Origin: Microbaculum sp051390635
Lineage (GTDB): Bacteria > Pseudomonadota > Alphaproteobacteria > Rhizobiales > Tepidamorphaceae
Reading direction: 5' to 3'
Assembly: GCF_051390635.1 (NCBI RefSeq)
Contig: NZ_JBPODT010000003.1
Coordinates: 372,001 to 436,000 of the forward strand
Length of the DNA: 64,000 nt
Shown here: piece after piece, positions 18,097-26,780 of the stretch
How the letters are laid out: each line of letters begins with the position of its first letter
How positions within the stretch are numbered: position 1 is the first letter of the stretch
Program-made: the position numbers and the translations under genes
The notes under the pieces: generated by a model
What the model was told of the DNA's origin: nothing
Database searches by the model: none
What the model saw: the letters and a program-made list of their open reading frames with translations, nothing else

Positions 18097-19448
18097 CTGA
18101 CCCGCAAGTCGCCGTTTTCATGCTGGGCGCTTTCATCTTCGTGATTCTGCTCGGCTACCCGATCGCGTTCACGCTGATGGGCATGGGCCTGGGCTTTGGC
18201 TACTACGCCTATTACGACCCGGAACGGATGCGGACGATCTTCGACAACCGCGTCTTCGACCTGTTCGTCAATCAGACCTATTCGGTCATGTCGAACGACG
18301 TTCTGACGGCGGTGCCGCTGTTCCTGTTCATGGGCTACATCGTCGAACGCGCGAATATCGTCGACCGATTATTCCAGACCCTCAATATCGCCGCCCGCCG
18401 CCTGCCGGGCTCGATGGCGATCGCCGCGCTGGTGACGTGCTCCCTGTTCGCAACGGCCACCGGTATCGTCGGCGCGGTTGTCACGCTGATGGGCCTGCTG
18501 GCGTTTCCGGCGATGCTGAAGGCCCGCTACGACACCAGCTTCGCCTCGGGCGTCATCTGCGCCGGCGGCTGTCTCGGCATCCTGATCCCGCCCTCGATCA
18601 TGCTGATCGTCTACGCGGCGACGTCCGGCGTGTCGATCGTCAAGCTCTATGCCGGCGCGCTGTTCCCGGGGTTCATGCTGGCCGGTCTGTATCTCCTCTA
18701 CGTGATGGGCCGCGCGGCCTTCAATCCGAAGATCGCGCCGAAACCAACCGAGGATGAAATCGGCGATGTCTCGGCGGGGCAGGTCGTGATCATGCTGCTG
18801 ACTTCGTTCTTTCCGCTCGCCTTTCTGATCCTGTCGGTGCTCGGGGCTATCCTGTTCGGGCTGGCGACGCCGTCGGAAGCCGCATCCATCGGCGCCCTCG
18901 GCGGCCTTGTCCTGGCCATCGCCTACCGGGCGCTCACCTGGCAGCGATTGCGCGAGGCGGTCTATCTAACCGTGCGGACGTCGGCCATGGTGTGCTGGCT
19001 GTTCGTCGGGTCGTGGACCTTCTCCTCGGTGTTCTCGTATCTCGGCGGCGAGCAGCTGATCAGCGAATTCGTGCTCGGCCTCGACCTGTCGCCGATCACG
19101 TTCCTGATTATCGCCCAGCTGATCATCTTTCTGCTCGGCTGGCCGCTCGAGTGGAGCGAGATCATCATCATCTTCGTGCCGATCTTCCTGCCGCTGCTGC
19201 CGCACTTCGGCATCGATCCGTTGATGTTCGGCATCCTGATCGCGCTCAACCTGCAGACCTCGTTCCTGACACCACCGATGGCGATGGCGGCTTACTACCT
19301 GAAAGGCATAGCCCCGCCACACGTGCGTCTGACGCAGATCTTCGCCGGCGTGATGCCGTACCTGGTGATGATCTTCACCGCGATGGCGCTGCTGTACATA
19401 TTCCCGGAAATCGCCCTCTGGCTTCCGGAGCAGGTCTATGGCCGTTAG
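18093..19448 (+). CDS. dctM: TRAP transporter large permease, operon 1
   Basis: 451 residues and about 12 transmembrane helices. Family motifs include CAGGCLGILIPPSIMLIVYA and, in the second half, LFGLATPSEAASIGALGG and LNLQTSFLTPPMAMAAYYLK. DctM carries the substrate path and couples uptake to the sodium gradient. The start overlaps the dctQ stop. Its last 11 bases overlap the start of the amidase gene, so dctPQM and the amidase form one unit. Confidence 0.93.
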   Translation: MTDPQVAVFMLGAFIFVILLGYPIAFTLMGMGLGFGYYAYYDPERMRTIFDNRVFDLFVNQTYSVMSNDVLTAVPLFLFMGYIVERANIVDRLFQTLNIAARRLPGSMAIAALVTCSLFATATGIVGAVVTLMGLLAFPAMLKARYDTSFASGVICAGGCLGILIPPSIMLIVYAATSGVSIVKLYAGALFPGFMLAGLYLLYVMGRAAFNPKIAPKPTEDEIGDVSAGQVVIMLLTSFFPLAFLILSVLGAILFGLATPSEAASIGALGGLVLAIAYRALTWQRLREAVYLTVRTSAMVCWLFVGSWTFSSVFSYLGGEQLISEFVLGLDLSPITFLIIAQLIIFLLGWPLEWSEIIIIFVPIFLPLLPHFGIDPLMFGILIALNLQTSFLTPPMAMAAYYLKGIAPPHVRLTQIFAGVMPYLVMIFTAMALLYIFPEIALWLPEQVYGR

Positions 19449-20808
19449 CGGGGCGCGGGCGATGAACGAGATGCCGGGAACCGGATTGGCTGACCTTGGG
19501 ATTGTCGAGCTCGCGGGCCTCGTGGCCGCCGGCACGGTCAAGGCGGAGGAGGTCACGCAAGCCTGCCTTGCCCGCATCGCCAATCGCGAGCCGGAGGTCT
19601 GCGCCTGGGCCCACCTCGACGCGGACTATGCCCTGGCGCAGGCGCGGGCCCTGGACGCGCACCGGGCCAGCGGGCGGCCGCTCGGTCCCCTGCACGGCGT
19701 GCCCATCGGCATCAAGGACATCATCGATGTGCGCGGCCTGCCGTGCGAACGGGGCACGGTTCTCGATCAGGGGCGCCGCCCCGGCGACGATGCCGCGGTG
19801 GTGGCCCGGTTGCGCGCCGCCGGAGCCGTGATCCTGGGCAAGACGGTCACAACCGAGCTCGCGGTCTATGCCCCCGGCAAGACGCGCAATCCCCACGACC
19901 CCGCCCGCACGCCGGGCGGCTCGTCGTCCGGCTCAGCGGCCGCCGTCGCCGCCGGCATGGTGCCCGGTGCGCTCGGTACCCAGACCAACGGCTCGGTGAT
20001 CCGCCCGGCGTCCTTCTGCGGCGTCTACGGCTTCAAGCCGAGCCACGATCTCGTCTCGCGCCGCGGCGTGCTGACCGAGTCGCCGGTTTTCGATTCCCTC
20101 GGCACCATGGCCCGATCGATCGAGGACGCCGCGCTGCTTGCCGATGTCATCGCCGGATACGATCCCGCCGACCCGTGGATGCGGACGACCGGGTCGCCGA
20201 AGCTCCACGAGACCGCGACGACCGAGCCGCCGGTGCGCCCGACCCTCGCCTTCGTGCGCACGCCGGTGTGGGACCGGACCGACGAAGACACCCGCGCCGG
20301 CTTCGCCGAACTCTGCGACGCGTTGGGCGATTCGATCGACGAGGTTGCGCTGCCCGAGCCTTTCGACCGGGCGATCGAGCTGCATCGCACCGTCATGAAT
20401 GCCGACATCGCCCGCCATTTCGCCCGGTACTACGATACCGGCCACGATCGATTGAGCGCGCGCCTTCGCGAGATCATCGAGGATGGGAGGGGCGTTCTCG
20501 CGGTCGACTACATTCTCGCGAAGGAATGGATCGACATCCTGAACGCCGCGCTCGACCAGATCTTCGATCGCTACGACGCGATCGTGACACCGGCAGCCCC
20601 GGGCGAGGCGCCCGGGCTGGCGTCGACCGGCGACCCCGCGTTCTGCACGATCTGGACCTATTGCCAGGTGCCTGCGGTCACCGTGCCGCTGATGGTCGGC
20701 GATGACGGTCTGCCGATCGGCGTTCAGCTCGTCGGTCGTCGCGGGCAGGACGGACGGCTGTTGCGCACCGCGCGCTGGCTGGTGGGGGAGCTGGCGACAC
20801 ATGCGTGA
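19438..20808 (+). CDS. Amidase-signature hydrolase
   Basis: 456 residues. The Ser-cisSer-Lys triad is present: Lys93 in IGIKDIIDVRG, the cis-Ser in GGSSSGSAAA (about 161-170) and the nucleophile Ser in TNGSVIRPASFCG. It is therefore an active amide or carbamoyl hydrolase rather than GatA, since no gatB/gatC adjoins and the length is short. It is coupled to the upstream TRAP permease by an 11-base overlap, which suggests that an amide or ureido compound taken up by, or related to, the TRAP substrate is hydrolysed. A start at the internal ATG (residue 9, MNEMPG) is possible. Confidence 0.88.
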   Translation: MAVSGARAMNEMPGTGLADLGIVELAGLVAAGTVKAEEVTQACLARIANREPEVCAWAHLDADYALAQARALDAHRASGRPLGPLHGVPIGIKDIIDVRGLPCERGTVLDQGRRPGDDAAVVARLRAAGAVILGKTVTTELAVYAPGKTRNPHDPARTPGGSSSGSAAAVAAGMVPGALGTQTNGSVIRPASFCGVYGFKPSHDLVSRRGVLTESPVFDSLGTMARSIEDAALLADVIAGYDPADPWMRTTGSPKLHETATTEPPVRPTLAFVRTPVWDRTDEDTRAGFAELCDALGDSIDEVALPEPFDRAIELHRTVMNADIARHFARYYDTGHDRLSARLREIIEDGRGVLAVDYILAKEWIDILNAALDQIFDRYDAIVTPAAPGEAPGLASTGDPAFCTIWTYCQVPAVTVPLMVGDDGLPIGVQLVGRRGQDGRLLRTARWLVGELATHA

Positions 20809-20834
20809 TGCGACGAAGATGGGAGTGCCGGACA

Positions 20835-20993
20835 ATGTGGACTGACAGGCTCTTCGCTTCCCTGGCGCTGATCTCGCTTGTGGCATTCCTGGGCGTGCTC
20901 GTCGTCTACGTGAAGCGCATCGATCTCGCCGTCGTGGTGGGGATCGTTATTATTCTGGCGGCCTACGATTTTTATCGCGAGCTGACGGCCTGA
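20835..20993 (+). CDS. Small membrane protein, 52 residues
   Basis: ATG at 20835 with GGGAG 9 bases upstream gives MWTDRLFASLALISLVAFLG. There are two hydrophobic segments separated by VKRIDLA, and it ends in YDFYRELTA. The size and the two-helix hairpin suggest a small accessory or stabilising subunit. It sits 26 bases after the amidase stop at the end of the TRAP 1 operon. I know no function for it. Confidence 0.65.
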   Translation: MWTDRLFASLALISLVAFLGVLVVYVKRIDLAVVVGIVIILAAYDFYRELTA

Positions 20994-21247
20994 GTTCGCG
21001 GCGATACGGCCGAGGAATCGAGGCTGAACCGGCCGGCTGCGCCGCCGCCCGCGACGCATGTGCCCAAAATTTCGGCAAGTAAACGGCGTTCCGAAACGCT
21101 TTGCCACCAATGGATGACTAGTCTCCGCTCGTGTGTTCGGTCTATTTTTAGTCGGCGAAGGCGAAATACGCCGTATGTTTGCGGAGCGACGCAAAACTCG
21201 GAACGCAGAATCCGGGGGCGTCGTTCAACAGGGAGGGACTTCAACAG

Positions 21248-22276
21248 ATGAAGAAACTACTCGCCGTATCGGCTCTGGCTCTTGGTGTTGGCTTTGCGGG
21301 CGCTGCGAAAGCCGAGCAGTGGAATTTGCAGTCGACCTATCCGGGCTCGCTGACCCAGCTTGGAACGCTCGGCAAGCACATTGCGGAGCAACTGAAGGCG
21401 GTCACCGATGGTGATATCGAGCTCGTCTTCCAGGAACCAGGCGCTCTGGTTCCCGCTCTTGAGGTGTTCGACGCGGTTGCGTCGGGTGCCGTCGAAGCCG
21501 GCTGGTCCACGCCGGGCTACTGGGCCGGCAAGGTGCCATCCCTGCAGCTCTTCGCGGCGGTGCCGTTCGGACCGCAGGCCGGCGAATACATCGCCTGGAT
21601 GAAGTTCGGCGGCGGCAAGGAGCTGTTCGACGAGATCTACGAGAAGTACGGCATCCACTCGGTCACTTGCGGCGTCATCGCGCCCGAGGCGTCCGGCTGG
21701 TTCAAGAACGAGATCAAGTCGGTTGACGATCTCAAGGGCCTGAAGATGCGCTTCTTCGGCCTCGGCGCCAAGGTCATGGAGAAGATGGGCGTTTCGACCC
21801 AGCTTCTGGCCGGCGGCGACATCTTCCCGGCGCTCGAGCTGGGCACGATCGACGCCACCGAATTCTCCATGCCGGCGATCGACCTGAACCTCGGCTTCTA
21901 CCAGGTCGCCAAGCACTACTACTTCCCGGGCTGGCATCAGCAGGCGACGCTGTTCGACCTGATGATCAACCTCGACCTGTGGGAGAGCCTGTCCGACACC
22001 CAGAAGGTACAGATCGAGACCGTGTGCGATGCCGCCATCGCCTATGGCCTGGCCGAGGGCGAGGCGATCCAGTTCAAGGCGCTTCAGGAACTTGAGAAGA
22101 ACGGCGTGCAGATTCACCGCTGGCCGCCGGAGGTCCTGGACCAGCTGAAGGCTGCGTGGGACGAGGTCGTGGCCGAGCAGGTTGCCGCGGATGCCGACTT
22201 CGCCCGCGTCTGGGAATCGCTGGCGACGTTCCGCGAGAACTACAAGAAGTGGAAGGACCTCGGTTACCTCGACTGA
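21248..22276 (+). CDS. dctP: TRAP transporter substrate-binding protein, operon 2
   Basis: 342 residues from the ATG at 21248 (GGGAGGG 15 bases upstream). It has a Sec signal peptide MKKLLAVSALALGVGFAG, cleaved near AKAEQ, unlike the Tat signal of operon 1. DctP features are WNLQSTYPGSLTQLGTLGKH, SVDDLKGLKMRFFGLGAKVM and LELGTIDATEFSMPAIDLN. It belongs to the same broad family as the first binding protein but is clearly divergent, so it likely binds a different carboxylate. It is first gene of dctP-dctQ-dctM, with a hairpin before dctQ. Confidence 0.92.
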   Translation: MKKLLAVSALALGVGFAGAAKAEQWNLQSTYPGSLTQLGTLGKHIAEQLKAVTDGDIELVFQEPGALVPALEVFDAVASGAVEAGWSTPGYWAGKVPSLQLFAAVPFGPQAGEYIAWMKFGGGKELFDEIYEKYGIHSVTCGVIAPEASGWFKNEIKSVDDLKGLKMRFFGLGAKVMEKMGVSTQLLAGGDIFPALELGTIDATEFSMPAIDLNLGFYQVAKHYYFPGWHQQATLFDLMINLDLWESLSDTQKVQIETVCDAAIAYGLAEGEAIQFKALQELEKNGVQIHRWPPEVLDQLKAAWDEVVAEQVAADADFARVWESLATFRENYKKWKDLGYLD

Positions 22277-22296
22277 GCCGTATTAGAAGAACCTGA

Positions 22297-22325
22297 TGCA
22301 CGGTCCGGCGCGTCCGGGCCGTGCA
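22297..22325 (+). terminator. Intercistronic hairpin between dctP and dctQ, operon 2
   Basis: Twelve-pair stem (TGCACGGTCCGG / CCGGGCCGTGCA, with one G-U pair) and loop CGCGT, 21 bases after the dctP stop and without a T tract. Its place matches the hairpin in operon 1. It overlaps the upstream ATG at 22296, arguing for the later dctQ start. Confidence 0.8.
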
Positions 22326-22346
22326 CTTACGGACGGTTTCGGTTCG

Positions 22347-23360
22347 ATGGGCACCCTGAGCGCTTTAGTGGCCGTGATCTCGGCCTTCGCCGTCGTGATG
22401 GCGCCGTTCGGTCTTCACTGGATCGCGCTTGTCATCGGTTTTTTCGCCCTTTTCGTTGCCGCCGTGAAGGTAACCCGGCCGGGCTACTTCCTCACCGCAG
22501 CGACACTGATGGCGGTTTCCGTCCCCGTTGACGATGCCTTCGAGATGTCGCGTGCGGACTTGCGGCTGATTACCAAGGCGGCGGAGGACGGTGACGCGTT
22601 TTCTTCAGCGGTCCTGTCCATTCACGAAGTCACGACGAACGTATCCGGCCCGCTCGTGGTGGCCACCCTGGTGCTTGTTGCGATCGCCATCTGGATCGCC
22701 GCGCGCCGGGCCAGCCCCGACGGCTGGTCGTTCTATCTGCGTGAGAGCGACGCGCTTGGCGAGATGACCGTCCGGATCGGCAAGGCCGCGTCGTTCCTCT
22801 ACGTGCCGATGATCTTCATCATCGTCTACGACGTCAGCCAGCGCAAAATGCTCGAGTTCTGGCCGACCTTCGCCGAGACCGGCTGGTATCACACCTTTAC
22901 CTCGACCAAGCTGCAGGAAGCCGAATGGCATCTGCACGCGGTCCTGTTCCTGCTGTGCTTCGGCTATGCCTACATCAAGGACGCGCATGTGCGCATCGAG
23001 CTCGTCCGCGACAAGCTCGCCCCGCGCACCCGCGTCTGGATCGAGCTCCTGGGCTGCATCTTCTTCCTCGTCGCCTATTGCTACGTGGTCATCCGCTTCG
23101 GCTACGACTTCGCCCAGAATTCGTTCAAGCTCCTAGAGCAGTCGTCGGCCCAGACCGGGCTGCCGCTGCGCTTCATCATCAAGTCGTTCCTGCCGCTCGG
23201 CTTCCTGATCCTCGGGCTCGCCGGCGTCGCGGTCGCTGTGAAGTGCGTCGTCTATCTGTTCGGACCGGAGGCCCTGCGGTCCGCGTCCGGCTACTACGCG
23301 GGAACCCATCACGCGGATATCCCCGAAGACGCCGTTGAACCGATAGCCGCGGAACGCTGA
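22347..23360 (+). CDS. dctQ: TRAP transporter small permease with N-terminal membrane extension, operon 2
   Basis: 337 residues from the ATG at 22347; ATG 22296 is rejected because it lies in the hairpin. The DctQ core is about residues 147-315, with WHLHAVLFLLCFGYAYIKDA and HVRIELVRDKLAPRTRVWIE. Ahead of it are about 145 extra residues with two or three hydrophobic segments (about 3-40, 45-60) and another near 112-130. DctQ subunits are usually 160-220 residues, so this is an extended form like those seen with some mannitol/chloroaromatic-type TRAP systems. It starts 70 bases after dctP and ends 11 bases before dctM. Confidence 0.85.
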   Translation: MGTLSALVAVISAFAVVMAPFGLHWIALVIGFFALFVAAVKVTRPGYFLTAATLMAVSVPVDDAFEMSRADLRLITKAAEDGDAFSSAVLSIHEVTTNVSGPLVVATLVLVAIAIWIAARRASPDGWSFYLRESDALGEMTVRIGKAASFLYVPMIFIIVYDVSQRKMLEFWPTFAETGWYHTFTSTKLQEAEWHLHAVLFLLCFGYAYIKDAHVRIELVRDKLAPRTRVWIELLGCIFFLVAYCYVVIRFGYDFAQNSFKLLEQSSAQTGLPLRFIIKSFLPLGFLILGLAGVAVAVKCVVYLFGPEALRSASGYYAGTHHADIPEDAVEPIAAER

Positions 23361-23371
23361 GGGCGGGAACT

Positions 23372-24754
23372 ATGGACATATTCATCGAGTTCCTGCCGCT
23401 CTGGATGTTCTTCGTCCTGGCGCTGCTGTTGTTCACCGGATATCCGGTGGCGTTCGTGCTTGGCGGTGTCGGGCTGGCCTTTGCCCTGATCGGTGACCTT
23501 GCCGGCGTCTTCCGTCTCCAGCAGCTCTCCCTGATACCGCTGCGGATCTACGGCGGCACCATGGAGAGCCCGGTCCTCGTGGCCATCCCGATGTTCATCT
23601 TCATGGGGACGATGCTTGAGAAGTCCGGCGTCGCCAAGGACCTACTGCACGCATTGCAGGTGCTGTTGCGCCGCGTTCCCGGCGGCCTGGCCCTGTCAGT
23701 CACGCTGATGGGCACCATCATGGCCGCGACCACAGGCATCATCGGCGCCTCGGTGGTGATGATGACGCTGTTGGCGCTGCCCGTCATGCTGGAGCGGCAG
23801 TACCATCTGCCGCTCGCAACGGGCACCATCGCCGCGTCCGGAACCCTCGGCATCCTCATCCCGCCATCGATCATGCTCGTGATCATGGCCGACCTGCTGT
23901 CGGTTCCCGTCGGCACGGTGTTCATCGGGGCCATCATTCCCGGATTGCTGCTTTCGCTGCTCTACGCGGTCTACATCTGGACCTTGTGCCACGTTAAGCC
24001 GCAGCTCGCACCGCCGCTGCCGGACGATATCGGCCCGGCCGACCGCGGCGAGTTCTGGGTGATGATCCTGCGCAGCTTCGTTCCGCCCGTGTTACTGATC
24101 GTGCTGGTGCTCGGCTCGATTTTCGCCGGTTTTGCCACGCCGACCGAAGCCGCCGGCGTCGGTGCGGGCGGCTCGATACTGCTTGCCGTTTTCAATCGGA
24201 CCTTGACCTGGAATGTCTTCGTGGAGGTTTGCCAGCGATCGGCGCTGACCGGCGGCATGCTGTTCGGCATCTTCGTCGGCGCGACCTGCTTTTCCTTCGT
24301 CTTCCGCACGCTCGGCGGCGAGCATCTGATCATCGAGTTCATCCAGGCCACCGGCGTCGGCCCGTGGAGCATCCTGTCCGTGCTGATGCTGATGATCTTC
24401 CTGCTCGGCTTCTTCTTCGACTGGATCGAGATCACGCTGATCGTGCTGCCGGTGTTCGCGCCGATCGTTGGCCTGCTCGATTTCGGCGGTCATGTCGGCG
24501 ATTGGGAGGGGGTCACCCAGGCGAACGTTATCTGGTTCCTGGTCCTTGCGGCGGTGAACCTGCAGACGTCGTTCCTGACACCGCCGTTCGGTTTCGCGCT
24601 GTTCTATATGAAGGGCGTGGCCCCGCCCGAGGTGACGATCCAGCACATCTATCGCGGCATCATTCCCTTCGTCGCGCTGCAGGTCATCGGCCTGCTCCTG
24701 TGCATGGCCTTCCCGGCGCTGGTGCTCTGGCTGCCGAGCTACCTGCTGCAATAG
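23372..24754 (+). CDS. dctM: TRAP transporter large permease, operon 2
   Basis: 460 residues with about 12 hydrophobic helices. Family motifs: AASGTLGILIPPSIMLVIMA, IFAGFATPTEAAGVGAGG and AAVNLQTSFLTPPFGFALFY. The ribosome site GGGCGGGAAC precedes the ATG. It works with the extended DctQ and the Sec-exported DctP of this operon as a Na+-coupled carboxylate importer. Substrate unknown. It ends the operon; the next gene starts 91 bases on. Confidence 0.93.
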   Translation: MDIFIEFLPLWMFFVLALLLFTGYPVAFVLGGVGLAFALIGDLAGVFRLQQLSLIPLRIYGGTMESPVLVAIPMFIFMGTMLEKSGVAKDLLHALQVLLRRVPGGLALSVTLMGTIMAATTGIIGASVVMMTLLALPVMLERQYHLPLATGTIAASGTLGILIPPSIMLVIMADLLSVPVGTVFIGAIIPGLLLSLLYAVYIWTLCHVKPQLAPPLPDDIGPADRGEFWVMILRSFVPPVLLIVLVLGSIFAGFATPTEAAGVGAGGSILLAVFNRTLTWNVFVEVCQRSALTGGMLFGIFVGATCFSFVFRTLGGEHLIIEFIQATGVGPWSILSVLMLMIFLLGFFFDWIEITLIVLPVFAPIVGLLDFGGHVGDWEGVTQANVIWFLVLAAVNLQTSFLTPPFGFALFYMKGVAPPEVTIQHIYRGIIPFVALQVIGLLLCMAFPALVLWLPSYLLQ

Positions 24755-24845
24755 CCCCTCAAAAAGGCTTGCCTCGCCGAGCCGCTCGTTTAGGGTCGCC
24801 GCCGATTTTTCGTCACCCGACGGCGACCGCACATGGACGACGCAC

Positions 24846-26159
24846 ATGGACGACACTGCGCAACAGAACGGCTCGCAGCAGCCAACGAAGGCCCAGGCGC
24901 TGTTTGAAATCCATCCTTTGCGCGATGCGCTGGTGGGGGAGGTGCATGCACGCCCCTTCCGGCCGCTCGATACGCCGCGCGTACTCCATCACATGGCCTT
25001 CCTGTCGGACGTGGAAGCGACCGAGGAGCTCGAAGCGCTTGGCCGCTTCTGCACGGCGCACGGCGCCCTGCCGCCGGGCCCCGGCGCGCGGCACCATGTA
25101 GTCACCCTCGGTGGCGCCGAGCTGCGCTGGGAACGGCACACCGAATTCACCACCATGACGCTGGCCGTCGCCCCGCCGCCCAACGATGCTTTCGCCGCCC
25201 CGAACATCGCCTCCCTGTCCGCCTTCCTGCCGAAACCGCCCGGGCCTCTGATCGCCGCGACCCGTCTGGCGCTGGCGCCACTGGAAGACGACCTGCCGGA
25301 TCTCGGCATATTCGATTCCTCGAGCCTGTGCGTAGCGCGCGCCGATAGCGGTGGCGCCGTCGTCGCCACCGATTTCAGGCCCGATCCGTCCGGCTTCACG
25401 CGCATCCTGGTCGCGAACGCGCGGCTGACGCCGGCGCGCGCCGGCGCGCTGGTGCAGCGTCTGCTGGAGATCGAGACCTATCGCACCCTCGCCATTCTCG
25501 GCCTTCCCGAAGCCCAGCGCATCGGCCCGATCGTCGACCGCATCGAGAACGAACTCGCCGCCCTTACGCTGCGCATGAAGGATGAGGTCGGTCTGCAGCT
25601 CTCCCGCGACCTGCTCGAAAAGCTGGTGGGGCTCGCGGCCGAGGTGGAATCCGAAGCGGCCGGGGCGACCTACCGCTTCGGTGCGACGCGCGCCTACTGG
25701 GAACTGGTGACGCAGCGGTTCGTTTCTATCCGCGAGGAGCGCATTCCCGGATACGGGTCGATCGAAGGATTTCTATCCCGGCGCATGAAGCCGGCGCTGC
25801 GCACCTGCGACAGTGTCGAACGGCGGCTTACTGATCTGTCGCAGAAGCTCGCACGGACATCCAACCTGTTGCGAACCCGCGTCGACATCGAGCTGGAAAG
25901 CCAGAACCGCGATCTGCTGCAGTCGATGAACCGCCGCGCCCGCCTGCAGCTGCGCCTGCAGCGGACCGTCGAGGGCCTGTCGGTTGCCGCCGTCAGCTAC
26001 TATATCGTCGGCCTGATAGGCTACCTCGCTAAGGGCGGCGAGAAGGTGCTCGGTATCGCCTTCGATCCGTCGTTGGCGACCGCGGCAGCCGTGCCTGTCG
26101 CGGTGCTCCTCGTCTGGCTCCTCGTGCGCCGTATCCGCGGCGGTCACATCGACGAGTGA
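24846..26159 (+). CDS. DUF3422 family membrane-anchored protein
   Basis: 437 residues. The N-terminal block HPLRDALVGEVHARPFRPLD is diagnostic of DUF3422, followed by HHMAFLSDVEATEEL. The middle is mixed alpha/beta and the C-terminal third has coiled-coil-like helices (SQKLARTSNLLRTRVDIELE). Two transmembrane segments are near residues 378-395 and 412-430. Function is unknown; the family is common in alpha- and betaproteobacteria. An upstream in-frame ATG at 24834 would add four residues. No operon partner is evident. Confidence 0.88.
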   Translation: MDDTAQQNGSQQPTKAQALFEIHPLRDALVGEVHARPFRPLDTPRVLHHMAFLSDVEATEELEALGRFCTAHGALPPGPGARHHVVTLGGAELRWERHTEFTTMTLAVAPPPNDAFAAPNIASLSAFLPKPPGPLIAATRLALAPLEDDLPDLGIFDSSSLCVARADSGGAVVATDFRPDPSGFTRILVANARLTPARAGALVQRLLEIETYRTLAILGLPEAQRIGPIVDRIENELAALTLRMKDEVGLQLSRDLLEKLVGLAAEVESEAAGATYRFGATRAYWELVTQRFVSIREERIPGYGSIEGFLSRRMKPALRTCDSVERRLTDLSQKLARTSNLLRTRVDIELESQNRDLLQSMNRRARLQLRLQRTVEGLSVAAVSYYIVGLIGYLAKGGEKVLGIAFDPSLATAAAVPVAVLLVWLLVRRIRGGHIDE

Positions 26160-26199
26160 GGCTGGCGAGTAAAGCAGGCGAGCGAGCCGGCGGGCGGTC

Positions 26200-26628
26200 C
26201 TATTTCAGGATTTTCGTTTCGGCGGGGCCGTCGAACTTGAGCGTCTTCAGAAAAGCGATCAGGTCCTCGCGGGCGACGTCATCGTGCAAGCCGGCATAGG
26301 CCATGCGCGTGCCGCGCACGTAGTTGCGCGGATTGGCGAGGTAGGCATCGAGCGTCGCTTCGGTCCACACCAGGCCGTCGGCGCCCTTTTCCTTCATGGC
26401 CCGCGAATAGACGAAGCCGTCGCGGCTCGCCGCACGTCGTCCGATGATATTGTTGAGCACGGGGCCGACGTCGTTTCTCGCCCCGTTGCCGATCTGGTGA
26501 CAGGCCGCGCAGGTATGAAACAGGTCCTGGCCCTTGCCGGCATTGCCGCCGGCGTGAGCGAGGTTGCCGCTGATACCACTGCCGATAACCAGTGAAAATA
26601 CAGCGAAAATTGCCAGTCGAATGATCAT
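26200..26628 (-). CDS. Class I cytochrome c, periplasmic
   Basis: 142 residues from the ATG at 26628 (MIIRLAIFAVFSLVIGSGIS signal); a GTG at 26640 would add four residues. The haem motif is CAACH within FHTCAACHQIG, and the Met ligand is in GTRMAYAGL. The fold pattern GPVLNNIIGRRAASRDGFVY is that of mitochondrial/c2-type cytochromes. It likely shuttles electrons in the periplasm. It stands alone between a convergent DUF3422 gene and the LysR gene upstream on the same strand. Confidence 0.88.
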   Translation of the reverse strand: MIIRLAIFAVFSLVIGSGISGNLAHAGGNAGKGQDLFHTCAACHQIGNGARNDVGPVLNNIIGRRAASRDGFVYSRAMKEKGADGLVWTEATLDAYLANPRNYVRGTRMAYAGLHDDVAREDLIAFLKTLKFDGPAETKILK

Positions 26629-26780
26629 TTCCCGAATCACTATCAGCTTTGCGCACTATATTGGCGACTAACCTAATCGTAGGGTAGAGGGGATGGCCAG
26701 CCAATGCGAGGCGCTCGCACCCGCGTCGGCGAAACACCGTGAATCGTTGCGAAAGATAGCGAAGACCATGGCCGCGCGCG

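Noticed and set aside
22296..22346. Upstream ATG for the second dctQ
   Set aside because: The ATG lies at the base of a 12-pair hairpin and lacks a ribosome site; the residues it adds have no membrane character.
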